The notes under the pieces are model-generated. The model was not told the DNA's origin. It saw nothing but the letters and a program-made list of their open reading frames with translations, and did not search any database. The position numbers were made by a program, and so were the translations under genes. From Tubulanus polymorphus (Eukaryota > Nemertea > Palaeonemertea > Tubulaniformes > Tubulanidae), in the NCBI RefSeq assembly GCF_964204645.1, contig NC_134035.1, positions 13,187,951 through 13,251,950 on the forward strand: a DNA stretch of 64,000 nucleotides, in the 5' to 3' direction. Within the stretch, counting starts at the first letter, position 1, and each line of letters begins with the position of its first letter. Shown one piece after another: positions 1-13,541 of the stretch.

Positions 1-221
1 CGAGTCGGTGTTTGCGGCAAATGCAATATAGATTCATGATACTCATATGAATTACTTACCATATAACCAAGCTCCGGGTATCATTACATTTCCTTGTTGT
101 CTTCTTTCAAAACCAGTCGCTAGAATTATTGTACATCATAATAGATCCACTTCAACAGGGCATTGGCAGTTTGTTAGTTTTACTCAATAGATAACTCATC
201 GAAAATGAATTAATTGTATCT

Positions 222-350
222 CAGAGTTAGCCCTAACTCACAACTGTGGAACTGAATCCTGAGTTCAGAGTTAGCCCTAACTCACAACTGTGGAACTGGA
301 TCCTGAGTTCAGAGTTAACTCTAACTCACAACTGTGAAAATGTATCCTTA
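222..350. repeat. 44-bp tandem repeat, 3 copies, MITE-end derived
   Basis: Three head-to-tail copies start at about 222, 266 and 310. Each reads from CAGAGTTAGCCCTAACTCAC through ACTGTGGAACTGRATCCTGA. The AACTGTGGAACTG core is the terminal sequence of the MITE family seen at 14068-14177, so this looks like a small amplification of a MITE end. Confidence 0.8.
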
Positions 351-1534
351 TTAAGTTAAAAAACTATTTTAGAAATCCACAGAATTGTGATTTTACATAT
401 TCTGATTGAAAATGTCGATTCAGAAGGATATTCGAAAGGAAAACGTGCAAATTTTGAAGATCCTAAAAAAATGTGACGTATGCGCACATTACGGTCTCTC
501 GTACATTGCATTTAACAACGACAGATGTTGAAATTGGCACACGCGAGTGAAAGCGCCAAAAAGTGCTTTCTGAAAATGTCACCGCTAACACAGTAGGTAT
601 GAAACTCGATATTTTGCATTATTCCGATAATGAATTCCCATTTCATATCGAAAAGACAAAAATGATGACAAACATCATCTAAAGATCAGTTATCAGTCAC
701 GTGTCTAACTCTTTCTGTGGTTCCTGTATCAAGAGAACGTTTTGAGGCCTCGGAAAACAATAGAAAACTAGATAGATAAAACGAGCTGGATTTATACCCG
801 AGATACAACAGGGAGCCGACTGATTGTACTTACACGGAAAATCATCTTCCACGTCCTATAGAAATAAAAAAAAAAGAAATAAAAAGTTAATAGACAAATG
901 AAACGAAGTTTCAAAGATTGAATTTCATCATTTAAAGACTGCGGCGACCTTGCACTGGTTCAATCCCTAGACTACTGATCGTATGTCGTTATTTTTGTGG
1001 TTTTTTGTGGTTTTTTTTGTCATTTTCTAACAAAAAATAGAACAAAACTCACGTTACGGCCATGGTAGAAATGTGACACTGTGACGATCGAGAACAGATG
1101 ATATCTTTAAATAGATCACTAGAGATCATCGTCACATACCGTCCAGACCATGATCTGTGATAGTTCGAACGTCGCCGTGTCTTATGATTTTAATACTTGA
1201 TAAATAAAATTCATTCTTAATCCTTTAAATTCTGTTTTTAGCGCATTGGGTTCTTCTAAGAAATGTGGCCGTATAAAGGCGTGGCCAATTTCTGAGAGGT
1301 GAAGTGAATGCTCTTGTAGTAAGCAGTCATTGAAGTTGTTGACTCGACGCTCTCCAATGTCAGGTGAGATCAGATGAGATGTTCGCAGAATCATATTCCT
1401 CTGCGGGATGGTAGTAAAGAAAAATGTATTTTGTGTTGGTTGTGAAGGGATTTTATATAATAGTTTTAAGTGATAAAATTTTCAAGTGAAGACATAATAA
1501 TGATATATAGGGATTTATTCATTTATAAAGCGCT
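351..1534. other. No gene recognised
   Basis: AT-rich sequence without a coding signal I trust. The 70-codon minus ORF at 1182-1394 has no recognisable motif. Short homopolymer A and T/G runs occur near 868 and 1000. Confidence 0.5.
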
Positions 1535-1634
1535 GGACCCAGTTCCATAAGTCACATCATTAGATACGAACTTACTCTAAACTCGCGATTTAGCTCTAAG
1601 CCGAATCTTAACTTACAACTGTGGAAATTGGTCC
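1535..1634. mobile_element. MITE, GGACCCAGTTCC family
   Basis: A 100-bp element begins GGACCCAGTTCCATAAGTC and ends ACTGTGGAAATTGGTCC, which are imperfect inverted complements. The interior is made of TTAACT/GAGTTA-like words as in other members. No ORF is present, so it is non-autonomous. Confidence 0.6.
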
Positions 1635-1941
1635 AGGGATCGGTTGCTGAAAAGTTGGTTAGATTTAACCAGTGGATAGTTGAAAAGTTCATCGTTCATT
1701 GCGGTGTCTATCGTTAGTTCATTATTTCTCCGCTATCAATATCCATGAAGATGTTAAATGAAGTTAAATGAAAAATGAATTATTATTATGATAACCAACG
1801 TTTGAGCAACCGGTCCTAGAACTTCAAAATAGTGTCTGCGCTTAAGCTTTACATGATAGAAATTTAAAAAAAAAACATTTGATTGAAAATATACAAGTCC
1901 AAAAATAGGTTTTAAGATGTGATCCTGAATCTATACTAATC

Positions 1942-2042
1942 CATCCTCCCTCGGCAGGGATTCGAACCTGATGGCATCACTAGACTCAGCCATGGTGGTA
2001 GTCTCGATGCCAACAGGCTCGAATCCGTGCCCGGGGAGGATG
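1942..2042. mobile_element. Fold-back element with tRNA-box-like arms
   Basis: The left arm 1942-1978 (CATCCTCCCTCGGCAGGGAT onward to GGCATC) and the right arm 2006-2042 (GATGCC to GGGGAGGATG) are inverted copies of about 37 bp with a few mismatches. A further small hairpin AGACT/AGTCT lies between them. Read outward, each arm contains a GGTTCGAATCC-like pol III B-box word. Related copies lie at 18206 and 25519. Confidence 0.7.
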
Positions 2043-2197
2043 AAACTAATCGTACCTCTTTATTTATCTCATCGCTCTCCTACAAAACAAGTATATGATT
2101 TTACTAAGATTTATCGAAGTATGAGGGGTACACAAAAATAAGGTTTGGAGATACTGATATTAATCTCAGTATTTCACACAGTTAATGAGCTAAATCC

Positions 2198-2402
2198 ACA
2201 GTTGACGATTTAACTGTTTATTCTGACAGTTTCAAAGTCTCGGCTAAACTTCATCATCAGAGAAACTAAAATAACATAATGATAAAGTATTAGATGAATG
2301 AAGTTAAGAAATAACATAATTATGTTATTTACGTTTCTTTAATGATGAAGTATAGTAAAAACTTCGAAACTATCAGAATAAACTGTTAAATCATCAACTG
2401 TA
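2198..2402. mobile_element. Fold-back element with about 84-bp arms
   Basis: The left arm (2198-2281, beginning ACAGTTGACGATTTAACTGT) and the right arm (2317-2402, ending AACTGTTAAATCATCAACTG) are inverted copies at roughly 80% identity. Both end inward at the shared word AATAACATAAT. The spacer is about 35 bp. There is no coding capacity. Confidence 0.7.
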
Positions 2403-2867
2403 TGGGTTTTATTCATGAGATATAACGGTGAACGTGTCTTTCTAGTGATACATTATTTGAAAATCATTAAGATGTTTAGTGAGCACAGATTACAGCTTTA
2501 AAGCTTCACAATTCACTCCTCTATTTGTCGTCATCTGATCGCAGATATTTGTGAGAGACAGCGACTCGTTAATGAAGTGTTGTCTGGGTGGGTGTATAGG
2601 AAATGAAGCGTATTGATAGCCGCATAGTTTCATTTCATTGACAGATACCGATCAGGAATGCGCCGATAGCCAGTGGTTATACATGGATATAAAACTACTT
2701 CTGAATATCGTATATACATGTATTTGAATTTGACCTGTTGATGTCGGTTTCAATCTACACGGTCTGGTCCAATCAAACAGACATTCAGGGGGCTATATGA
2801 TGCATAAGGCCCACATTATCGCCATTCCTGCAGTTTTCGATAGTCCCAGGCTTCAGTGCTTTACCTG

Positions 2868-3330
2868 AGATATCTAAAACTAACTACAAACACCAGACAT
2901 TAGACTTTTTTATCTACACACTTTCAAAAACTGTTCGTCCACACTTCATCTGTGTCGGAGGACTTCACCTGAGATATTTTCAATTGAAAATGAACTACAA
3001 ACACCAGACATAAGACATTTTATCAGCACATTTCCAGAGATCTGATCGTCCACACTTCACATGTGTTCAGTGCTTCACGTGTGTTCAGTGCTACACATGA
3101 AACATTTTCAATTGAAAATGAACTACAAACACCAGATCCCAGTTTCACAAAAAGGTTTAACTCATATCGATTTAATTTGTTCATGAATTCAAAGTATCTT
3201 AAATCGATTTAGGCCCTAATCCTTTTTGTAAAACTGGGCCAAGATATTAGACATTTTATCAGCAAACTTTAAAAAACTGATCATTCACATTTCACATGTG
3301 GTCAGTACTTCACCTGAGACATTCATGAAT
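2868..3330. repeat. About 110-128 bp tandem repeat, roughly four copies
   Basis: The landmark ACTACAAACACCAGACAT recurs at 2883, 2994 and 3122. It is followed each time by RAGACWTTTTATC and CACATTTC or CACACTTC words. The last copy is split by the MITE at 3138-3240 and resumes as TATTAGACATTTTATCAGC. Copy length varies because CACRTGTGTTCAGTGCT is locally duplicated near 3059-3085. Confidence 0.75.
3138..3240. mobile_element. MITE with 18-bp TIR, nested in tandem repeat
   Basis: Left end CCCAGTTTCACAAAAAGG and right end CCTTTTTGTAAAACTGGG are inverted complements with one mismatch. The interior carries a second inverted pair (ATCGATTTAA/TTAAATCGAT). The element interrupts the surrounding tandem repeat between CACCAGA and AAGATATTAGAC, so a short duplication of AGA or GA at the target is possible. 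Confidence 0.75.
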
Positions 3331-5096
<1,766 letters not shown>

Positions 5097-5104
5097 TTAT
5101 AACT

Positions 5105-5250
<146 letters not shown>

Positions 5251-5914
5251 TACTAGTCTCTTTCTCCCTCTCTTCTTCTTTCTCTCCCTTTCTTTTTTGA
5301 ATATATTTGTGAAGCATTCATTCAGATCATATGAAAACAAAACTTAAATTTAAGGTTGTTTTCGACATCATATTGAAAATGAAATAATTAACTTAGTTAA
5401 GATAATACATTTCAGTTCTTACTTCGTAGAAATGGTATCGAGGTTATACAGCGTAACGACTATCCAACCACTATCCTCTCACGTTGCGGCGATTCAATTA
5501 TTTTTTTCTTCGCGTCAATTTTTTTCTCGTAAGAGGTGTTCGAATGGATGAAACTTCACAGCAAATATCTCATTATAAACGACTTATATTTAAACACTGC
5601 CTCTCGTAGCAGCGGATCCAGCTGTATTGATAAGCAGTGAGGGTAAGCGGGTGATAAGGTGATAAGGAGGTGTCCCCCATTAAACATGACCTACAGCTTT
5701 CGGTGTGACCAGGCATTTGTGCTTTTATGGCTTAAGGTCCATTATCACAGACTTAATTTGCCCCAGGGTCCGGTTCTGTAATATCGAGTTTAAACATGGA
5801 CTCTAGTTAGTTCATTTTCAAGTTTCAGCAGATACCTGTAGAACTGGATCAAACGATTAAACCTAATGGCTAAACTAATAAGTTAAGACTGAGGCCAATT
5901 GTGCAGTATTACCT
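5251..5914. other. No gene; MITE remnant near 5765-5851
   Basis: No coding signal is seen. CAGGGTCCGGTTCTGTAATA near 5765 and GTAGAACTGGATC near 5840-5852 look like decayed termini of the GGACCCAGTTCC MITE family. They lie immediately upstream of the 47-bp array. Confidence 0.4.
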
Positions 5915-6478
5915 CACAACTTGTGACCAATATAAGCTTATTTTAATTCTATAACCAATCTAACGACATATAAGATTGGTCTAAGCTTAATTTGGCGTTT
6001 CTATATCCGATCTAACAAATTAATACCTCATTTTGGTTCTATAGCCAATCTAACAAATTAAGACCAGTCTAAGCTCGTCTTGGTTCTATAACCAATCTAA
6101 CAACTAAAGACCAGTCTAAGCTCATTTTGGTTCTATAACCAATCTAACAACTTAAGACCAGTCTAAGCTCATTTTAGTTCTATAACCGATCTAACAACTT
6201 AAGACCAGTCTAAGCTCATTTTAGTTCTATAACCAATCAAACAACTTAAGACCAGTCTAAGCTCATTTTAGTTCTATAACCAATATAACAATTTAAGACC
6301 AGCCTAAGCTCATTTTGGTTCTATAACCAATCTAACAACTTAAGACCAGTCTAAGCTCATTTTAGTTCTATAACCAATCTAACAATTTAAGACCAGCCTA
6401 AGCTCATTTTGGTTCTATAACCAATCTAACAACTTAAGACCAGTCTAAGCTCATTTTGGTTCTATAACCAATCTTAGC
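5915..6478. repeat. 47-bp tandem array, about 12 copies
   Basis: The unit is TTCTATAACCAATCTAACAA followed by CTTAAGACCAGTCTAAGCTC and ATTTTGG. Successive AGACCAGTCT words at 6061, 6108 and 6155 give a 47-bp period. The same unit forms arrays at 21752-22122, 39905-40395 and 44560-44965, and the interior of the MITEs at 16068-16349. Confidence 0.9.
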
Positions 6479-6784
6479 AGATGTAGGAAGGACACATAAA
6501 ATGATGGCGGCCGTGATGATGCTTTAAATCAGCAGTTAGAGCCTTTCGTCTAAAAAGAGAGTAATTGATGGCTTTTACTGGAGAGAATCTTTCGAGGCAA
6601 ATGTAACTGGTGGAGTTAAATATATTCTGACAACTATTCCACCTGTATTTACATCAGTGACACATGTGACGAGAAATCTACAGTCGACACCCATTTCCAC
6701 ATAACACATTTCTCCAGTTGATAACCACTGATGAAACACACTCCGTGTTGAAACATCCTACGGACAATCAAAAGAGTCCGAAAT
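6479..6784. other. No gene recognised
   Basis: Unique-looking sequence between two minisatellites. It includes ATGATGGCGGCCGTGATGAT but no supported exon. Confidence 0.4.
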
Positions 6785-7998
6785 ATGTCCTTGAGTTAGT
6801 GTAGTTTATTCAACGTTTTGACTTGATCCTGATAGTCATCTTCAGGAATACTGTATTCCTTGAGCTAGTGTAGTTTATTCAACGTTTCGACTTGTTCCTG
6901 ATAGTCATCTTCAGGAATACTGTATTCCTTGAGCTAGTGTAGTTTATTCAACGTTTCCACTATATCCTAATAGTCATCTTCAGGAATACTGTATTCCTTG
7001 AGCTAGTGTAGTTTATTCAACGTTTCGACTATATCCTAATAGTCATCTTCAGGAATACTGTATTCCTTGAGCTAGTGTAGTTCATTCAACGTTTCGACTT
7101 GATCCCAATAGTCATCTTCAGGAATACTGTATTCCTTGAGCTAGTGTAGTTTATTCAATGTTTCAACTATATCCCAATAGTCATCTTCAGGAATACTGTA
7201 TTCCTTGAGCTAGTGTAGTTTATTCAACGTTTCGACTATATCCAAATAGTCATCTCCAGGAATACTGTATTCCTTGAGCTAGTGTAGTTTATTTAACGTT
7301 TCCACTATATCCTAATATTAATCTTCAGGAATACTGTATTCCTTGAGCTAGTGTAGTTTATTCAACGTTTCCACTATATCCTAATATTAATCTTCAGGAA
7401 TACTGTATTCCTTGAGCTAGTGTAGTTTGTTCAACGTTTCGACTATATCCTAATAGTCATCTTCAGGAATACTGTATTCCTTGAGCTAGTGTAGTTTATT
7501 CAACGTTTCGACTATATCCTAATAGTACTCTTCAGGAATACTGTATTCCTTGAGCTAGTGTAGTTTATTCAACGTTTCGACTTTATCCCAATAGTCATCT
7601 TCAGAAATACTGTATTCCTTGAGCTAGTGTAGTTTATTCAACGTTTCGACTTTATCATAATAGTCATCTTCAGGAATACTGTATTCCTTGAGCTAGTGTA
7701 GTTTATTCAACGTTTCGACTTTATCCTAATAGTCATCTTCAGAAATACTGTATTCCTTCAGCTAGTGTAGTTTATTCAACGTTTCGACTTTATCATAATA
7801 GTCATCTTCAGGAATACTGTATTCCTTGAGCTAGTGTAGTTTATTCAACGTTTCGACTTCATCCTAATAGTCATCTTCAGGAATACTGTATTCCTTCAGC
7901 TAGTGTAGTTTTTTTCAACGTTTCGACTATATCCTAATAGTCATCTTCAGGAATACTGTATTCCTTGAGTTAGTGTAGTTCATTCAACGTTTCATCTT
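6785..7998. repeat. 69-bp tandem array, about 17 copies
   Basis: The unit contains TCCTTGAGCTAGTGTAGTTT, ATTCAACGTTTCGACT and ATAGTCATCTTCAGG. Neighbouring GTATTCCT words at 6853 and 6922 give 69 bp. Each junction carries the small palindrome AGGAATACTGTATTCCT. Variants fall in clusters (TTAATCTTC near 7320 and 7390; TTATCATAA near 7650 and 7790), showing local copy exchange. Diverged single copies lie at 9262, 9425, 28640 and 28795. Confidence 0.92.
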
Positions 7999-9007
7999 CC
8001 AGAATACTAGTATCTTTTTTTAACCCCATCAACCCGCTAAGCGCATTACAAGCGGGTTCGATGTTTCTTTTTCCCAATGGGGGAGAGACCAGAGAAGGAC
8101 CTTCGACCAAAAAGAAACTCTGTCGCCACTAGGGTCTGTAGCCACCAGAATACTAGTGATATAACAGAATATTTCTGAAGATAGCTATTGGAAAATTTAG
8201 ACTCGACTTTTCTTTGTTAACGTGAAGTTGGCAGTTAAGTTTGGCCCCGAGTAAAAATGTGTCGACTGTTCAGAATATTAGAAAACATTTAGATAGATAA
8301 CATCGGACATTTCAATCAATTTAACGCAAATTGAATTTGAGTAGTTTTAATAATAGTTAATGCGAGTGATGTAATTGACTGCAAGGGTACGTGTTTATCC
8401 GGTTGTAGAGAGAAACCTCGTTATAGCAGGTACTTCCTCGACCAGGTGCGGACGATCAGTGGTCTAGATCCGGTGAACACTCGTCCAAAGACCGGCTATC
8501 AAACCCAATAAAGACGCGGCGTAGTCTGCCTAATTAACGTGGTTAGTACGCGCGATGCAATTTACGCGTTAACCGCGACCACTGGAGTTAACATCGTTAA
8601 ACCCGATGCCAACATGACGGGAGATCATTAATGAAAGCAGTAGCTTTGATCTCGGGCGCGAAAAAGAATACGACGAATTTCTGTAACGTGTCTTTGTTGA
8701 ACAGTGATAATAGATGTGTATAGTGTATTCTGACACGACCCATTTAGAATCACCTGTGTCATTCTTTCCCCGGTGTAAAGATCACTTTGAGCTCGATATT
8801 AACCTAGTATTTATTCGTTAATAAACGCCGACACCTCGGTATTAGAGGAATTGATATAATAGCGGTATCTATTGGTTAGGTTGATGGGCAACTCGGGGAC
8901 TGTAATCAGCGTGTGTCCAACCAGTGATCGATATCTTGGGTGAACTTCGGTTTTCGTAGCTAGTCGACAAGTGGTCGGAACTATTAACCAAACTATAGTT
9001 CGGTCGT
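7999..9007. other. No gene; low-copy sequence
   Basis: A small hairpin AACCCGCT/AGCGGGTT lies near 8029-8056. The 85-codon minus ORF at 8811-9068 overlaps a dispersed repeat and is not supported as a gene. Confidence 0.4.
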
Positions 9008-9140
9008 AACGTATTTCACAGTGTCGGCCATCTTGGAACTGGGCCCGAACTACAGCAACCGCGCTCAATCACGTGATCGACCATTTCCGGTCCATACTCT
9101 TGACTAACTGACATTTAGTTCGACTATAATCGACTAACTC
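9008..9140. repeat. Dispersed repeat, copy 1 (pair at 53815)
   Basis: CACAGTGTCGGCCAT, GACCATTTCCGG, GACTAACTGACATT and TTAGTTCGACTA occur here in the same order and spacing as at 53815-53945. Identity is roughly 80% by eye. There is no coding potential. Confidence 0.65.
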
Positions 9141-9261
9141 CGCTTACCGAAGTTCCCTTGCGCGTCAGTATTTAAAATAAAAGCCTCAGTTAATGTTTCC
9201 TTGAGCTGTCAAAGTAAGATGACGAAATAGTTATATAAAATCCTACATCAAGAACGAAAAG

Positions 9262-9525
9262 GTATTTCTCTTGAGCTAGTGCAGTTTATTCAGCATATTC
9301 GACTATATCCTAATAGTCATCTTCAGAAATACATTTTTGAGATCATTGAGGAAACACTCTGAGTCCGTGTTGTAAAGATGATATCAAATCCCCGCACACT
9401 AAGAATGAAAATAAATCTGAAATGTTCCCTTGAGCTAGTGAAGTTTATTCAACGTTCTGACTATACCCTATAATTGTCATTTTCAGGAATCCTGTATTCC
9501 TTGAGCTAGTGTAGTTTATTTTCGA
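9262..9525. repeat. Solitary diverged copies of the 69-bp unit
   Basis: Copies at about 9262-9333 and 9425-9525 share CTTGAGCTAGTG, TTTATTCAAC/AGC, CGACTATA and TCATCTTCAG/TCATTTTCAGG. Between them is ATTGAGGAAACACTCTGAGTCCGTGT, also seen near 28605-28745, so the unit belongs to a longer dispersed element. Confidence 0.6.
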
Positions 9526-10100
9526 ACTCCCGTTTTTATTGTGGTATTTCATCTCTGAGTGTATATAGTTTATACGTCCATTGTCGCATTTAAGTTCAAT
9601 GTCCTCACGTCAACTCAATTCGAAATAAAACACTTGATTCGAGGCACATTTTTATATTTCGCAAGTGTTTTTGGCCGCCTTAAAAAATTCGAGATTCTAT
9701 GAAATGTTTGAGATTCGTGAAGGTTACGGTGTTAGATTTCACAGCGCCTACGTGAACACGTTGTACTGATAACAATTGCTGTTCGTTTTCCCTTATGGGT
9801 AATAAGTATTCGACTGCGGCTTCGTCTCACATCTGATCTCACAGTTTTACCGTCAATAATCCCCCCGATTCTAACACCGTTTTACTGGTCACCTGCTTGC
9901 AATAAAAATGTCTTTTTCACAATTCCCAATTTGCTCTTGAATTGGAGTATTTTTATCGCACGTTTCATCAGGTTCAACTGTCGTGCATTTCTCGCAGCCA
10001 CTCTTCGGACCCTGGAGGTTCCACGGATTAGAGTTAGAGTTAACTGGTGTTAACGTATTTCAGCGACTTTTCAAATACAAATATCAGGATAAGAGTATCT
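9526..10100. other. No gene recognised
   Basis: AT-rich unique-looking sequence with no exon I can support on either strand. Confidence 0.4.
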
Positions 10101-10460
10101 GACGTTTAGACTGAATTCTATGAGACATTTTCAAAAACTAAGAGAATAGTGACGTTTAGACTCAATTCTATGAGCCATTTTCAAAAACTAAGAGAGTAGT
10201 GACGTTAAGACTGAATTCTATGAGACATTTTCAAAACGATTCTATGAAACATTGCGTCTAAACCCAAATTGAACCCACACAACTGTGGAACTGGAGTTAA
10301 ATCTTGCTAAACCTGGTGTTAGCATATCTCAGTTTCTTTTAGATACAAATAACAGGATCCATTGTGAGGTGACGTTTAGACTCAATTCTATATAGGACCA
10401 GTTTTATACTACGAGAGAAGTGACGTTTAGCCCAGAGTTAATTCTACACGCCATTTTCAA
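10101..10460. repeat. 50-bp tandem repeat and diverged outliers
   Basis: GACGTTTAGACTGAATTCTA followed by TGAGMCATTTTCAAAAACTA starts at 10101, 10151 and 10201 (50-bp period). Degraded copies are at about 10371 and 10421. Words such as CACAACTGTGGAACTGGAGT near 10276 again resemble the MITE terminus. Confidence 0.7.
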
Positions 10461-12089
10461 AACATTTTCAAAAAAGAGTCTAACCATCATTGCTTTCTTG
10501 GTTTTTTGTCTCCAATCAAATTGTAGGTTATTAGATTATTTCAATTGAATTATAGACAGTCACTAGTTTAAAGAAGCCAACTTACAATTTACTACTAAAT
10601 CTGACGTCAAAATTTCTTCCCTCAAATCTGCGTTCGCGAAAGTTTAGAAAGAAAACGAAATTTTTTCCACTGTTAGATTTCATCTCTTGTTTTTAGTGCA
10701 ACTCGATAGATGATTAAAATTCGCCTATGATCCGTAAGACTTTTAGATGAAGTCACGAATTTTACAAACGCAACATTTTTCAGAATGAAAAATTCGTCGA
10801 TCAAAAATTAATTACGAAACGAAGTCGCTATTATAATCCGACGACGCAAACTCGTTTTCATATGTCATAAGCTTCCTGAAGACTGGTCCCCGGTTTTTTT
10901 TTTAATTTTCGTCGATCAAACCCTTTCAACTTATCCCGTGAGAGTTCTTTCTTATTTCCGTGGCGTCGCAATACGTGTCAGGTATAGGTGAACGCTACGA
11001 ATTTTCTATGATAATTTCTATGAATTGTCGGTTAATTTCTATTGCAACTTCATAAGAAAAATTTTTCTGATCGTAGGAAAAACTTAAGCTGTGTCGTCGG
11101 GTCGGAAATCTGAGCTCGTGGTGATTTCGGTATCCAAATTCAACAAAATGACGCATCAAACGAAGCGCAACATGTTTTATTTTGTTCTCAAATTGAATCT
11201 ATTCATCAAACCTGTCAGCGCATTTCGGTAGAGGAAATTTGACGCAAAAACGGATAAGTAACCGCTTACACACAAACGTCTCCGGCAAATTCCACAAATT
11301 TTCCGGCGGAACTACTTTTCGACGGTTTTGTTTTGTTTGAAATTCCGCCGCAGTGATAAAAACCAATACAGTTTTTTTTTGTGATTTAACTTCGGTTTTG
11401 ATTGGTCATTTATAAGTCGTGTCCTGAAAGCCGTGCTTTACCAAAATTCTATCCTATATTGAAAGTCATTTAAACAGGCGTTAGTTGAACTATAGTGACT
11501 CAGATTCGCTATAAGCATTTAAGAATTAAACTTGAATTTCATTTTATTTACGACGATAAGATGATAGAATCAGTCGAATGCATAAGTATCATATTTTTCT
11601 CCTTCATTATTTTTTCCCTTTCTCTATTTTCTCTTTTGCTTCTCATTAATAAGAGAGAGACCTCCGTCATAAAGTTTACAGACAGTGACCTACAGGAGTC
11701 CTTCACGGGGGGCCTTTCATTGTGCCACAATTTATAGAATATTGAATGTATTGCATATCATCATTGATACGACGAAAAATGAATTCATTCGTTCATTTCA
11801 TTCAATAAACAATCTAATGACTCAACACCAGGACCCCGAAAGTTGTGAGTAGTGAGAATTATCTTCCAGATTCAGTGGTGGTCATAATTATTATCATAAC
11901 TTGGCGCATTTTAACTTTTAAATCAATTAAAACACGTACACACTATTTACACAAATTCTGACGAAATCATCCAAAATTAAATGAAAATCATCCCATATTT
12001 TACCATTCCATTTCTTTAAATCGAAGAAAAATATGAAAAAACTCATATTTTGTTCTATGACTTGATTTGTGGATTTAATTTTTTGTACG
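10461..12089. other. No gene recognised
   Basis: AT-rich. The short ORFs at 11495-11737 (plus) and 11548-11730 (minus) have no motif or usable splice context. Confidence 0.4.
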
Positions 12090-12200
12090 TCAACTTAACG
12101 CGCATTTGATACTTCAATATTTGATATTTCAATAGCATTTGATACTTCAATATTTGATATTTCAACGTGTTTGATACTTCAATAGTGTTTGATACTTACT
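12090..12200. repeat. Short imperfect TTTGATACTTCAATA repeat
   Basis: The word TTTGATAYTTCAATA recurs about six times over 110 bp with irregular 13-25 bp spacing. Confidence 0.7.
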
Positions 12201-13472
12201 TGTGTAGCTGAGGATAGTATTTCTAGTGTAGTAATTCCTATTGGTGTTTATGCCGGCCGGGCGGGAGGTGAGTCGTCGAGATCTACGCGGGGATGAACGA
12301 ATGAAACTCGGCCACCAGAAGAACGTTTCGATCCGAACAAGCGCTCTCTATTTAAAAGTAGTTCTCGTGTCGCAGTACGCACGTGGGTGTCAATAGATCA
12401 CTACGCGGTGATACGCCTCGGGGTTGTATTGGGATTTCTGATATGATGTATGAGTTTGCGGCTCGATCGCGCTTGTTTGTTTGCTAAGATTCGAATCACT
12501 AAATACTGATCGCGTTGAAGGTTCGGGTTTTTAAAGAGGCGCACCCCTAATGACATATCGCGGCCAGAGGTCGTGTTTTCTCTTATCAGCGGCTATTTCC
12601 GTTTCCGGTTCGTGCTACGACAGCATCTCGCACTGGCCGTCGATGAGTCTTTCACGAGGAGCCGTAGATACACGACGCTGTGTCTTACTCAATTTCCATA
12701 CTCTGTCTCTTTACCCCCCGGGGCGACGTAGGTTTTTGGAACCCATTAGAGATGATGTTCAGGATAGAGTATGATATTTTCTATTACTTGAGGTTCTCGT
12801 CCGTTTTTCAAAGTGGAGTTGCAAGTTCAGATAGGTCGTACAGCGGAATACCATGCACCTTTTCGACGTGATTTAAACGCCACTTCGGTTGGCAAACACA
12901 ATAAAGTGATTTTTGAAATTGAAATATGGATGAATTTCCCTCCGTGACGGCGCTGGTTGAGAACCAGATACCGACGCTAAGACATCGACGTGTGTAGTTT
13001 AATTCAGTACTTATTTATTTTACGTGAAAACAACTCGATATATATCCGCAGACTCAATACAAAATTTATGAACCATATTTGATGATAGTATGGACGCAGT
13101 ATAATTAAATTCAATTCAAAAATACTCTTTGTTGTATTGAAAACCCTTACGGACTGAGGCTAATAGGTTAACAATGATAATAAGAAAAATTTGAGAAAGA
13201 AAAAAAACGACGTTAGTTATTATTTAAACACCTATTTCTATTATCTGAGGAATTATACAGCGGTAATAAAAAGACTAAAGAAGAAGTTATCATCAAGACT
13301 CAAAACGGATACTTGAATGATTACACGACTATCAAAGCCATCATAATTAACTGTTCTAATAAGAGAATCGTATCGTTGGCACGTCATGAGACTGGTCACC
13401 GGTCACCACACCTGACTGGTCACCACTCATCACATTGACCAGACAAACTTATAAACTTAGTCAATCGTCAAA
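12201..13472. other. No gene; relatively GC-rich patch near 12250-12770
   Basis: The segment around 12255-12310 and 12540-12770 is richer in CpG than its surroundings and holds two overlapping plus ORFs (12550-12774, 12680-12871). No domain or splice pattern supports them. Confidence 0.35.
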
Positions 13473-13541
13473 GGCCCGTGGTCTAGTGGTTTGCGTGCCC
13501 GGCTCACATGCGGCAGTTCTGATGTTCGAGTCCGTGCACAT
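13473..13541 (+). mobile_element. tRNA-derived SINE head or tRNA pseudogene
   Basis: GGCCCGTGGTCTAGTGGTTT resembles a tRNA 5' end with an internal A box (TGGTCTAGTGG). TGTTCGAGTCC 40-50 bp downstream fits a B box. Acceptor-stem pairing is poor, so it is not a functional tRNA by eye. AT-rich sequence follows, as expected for a retroposon body. Confidence 0.5.
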
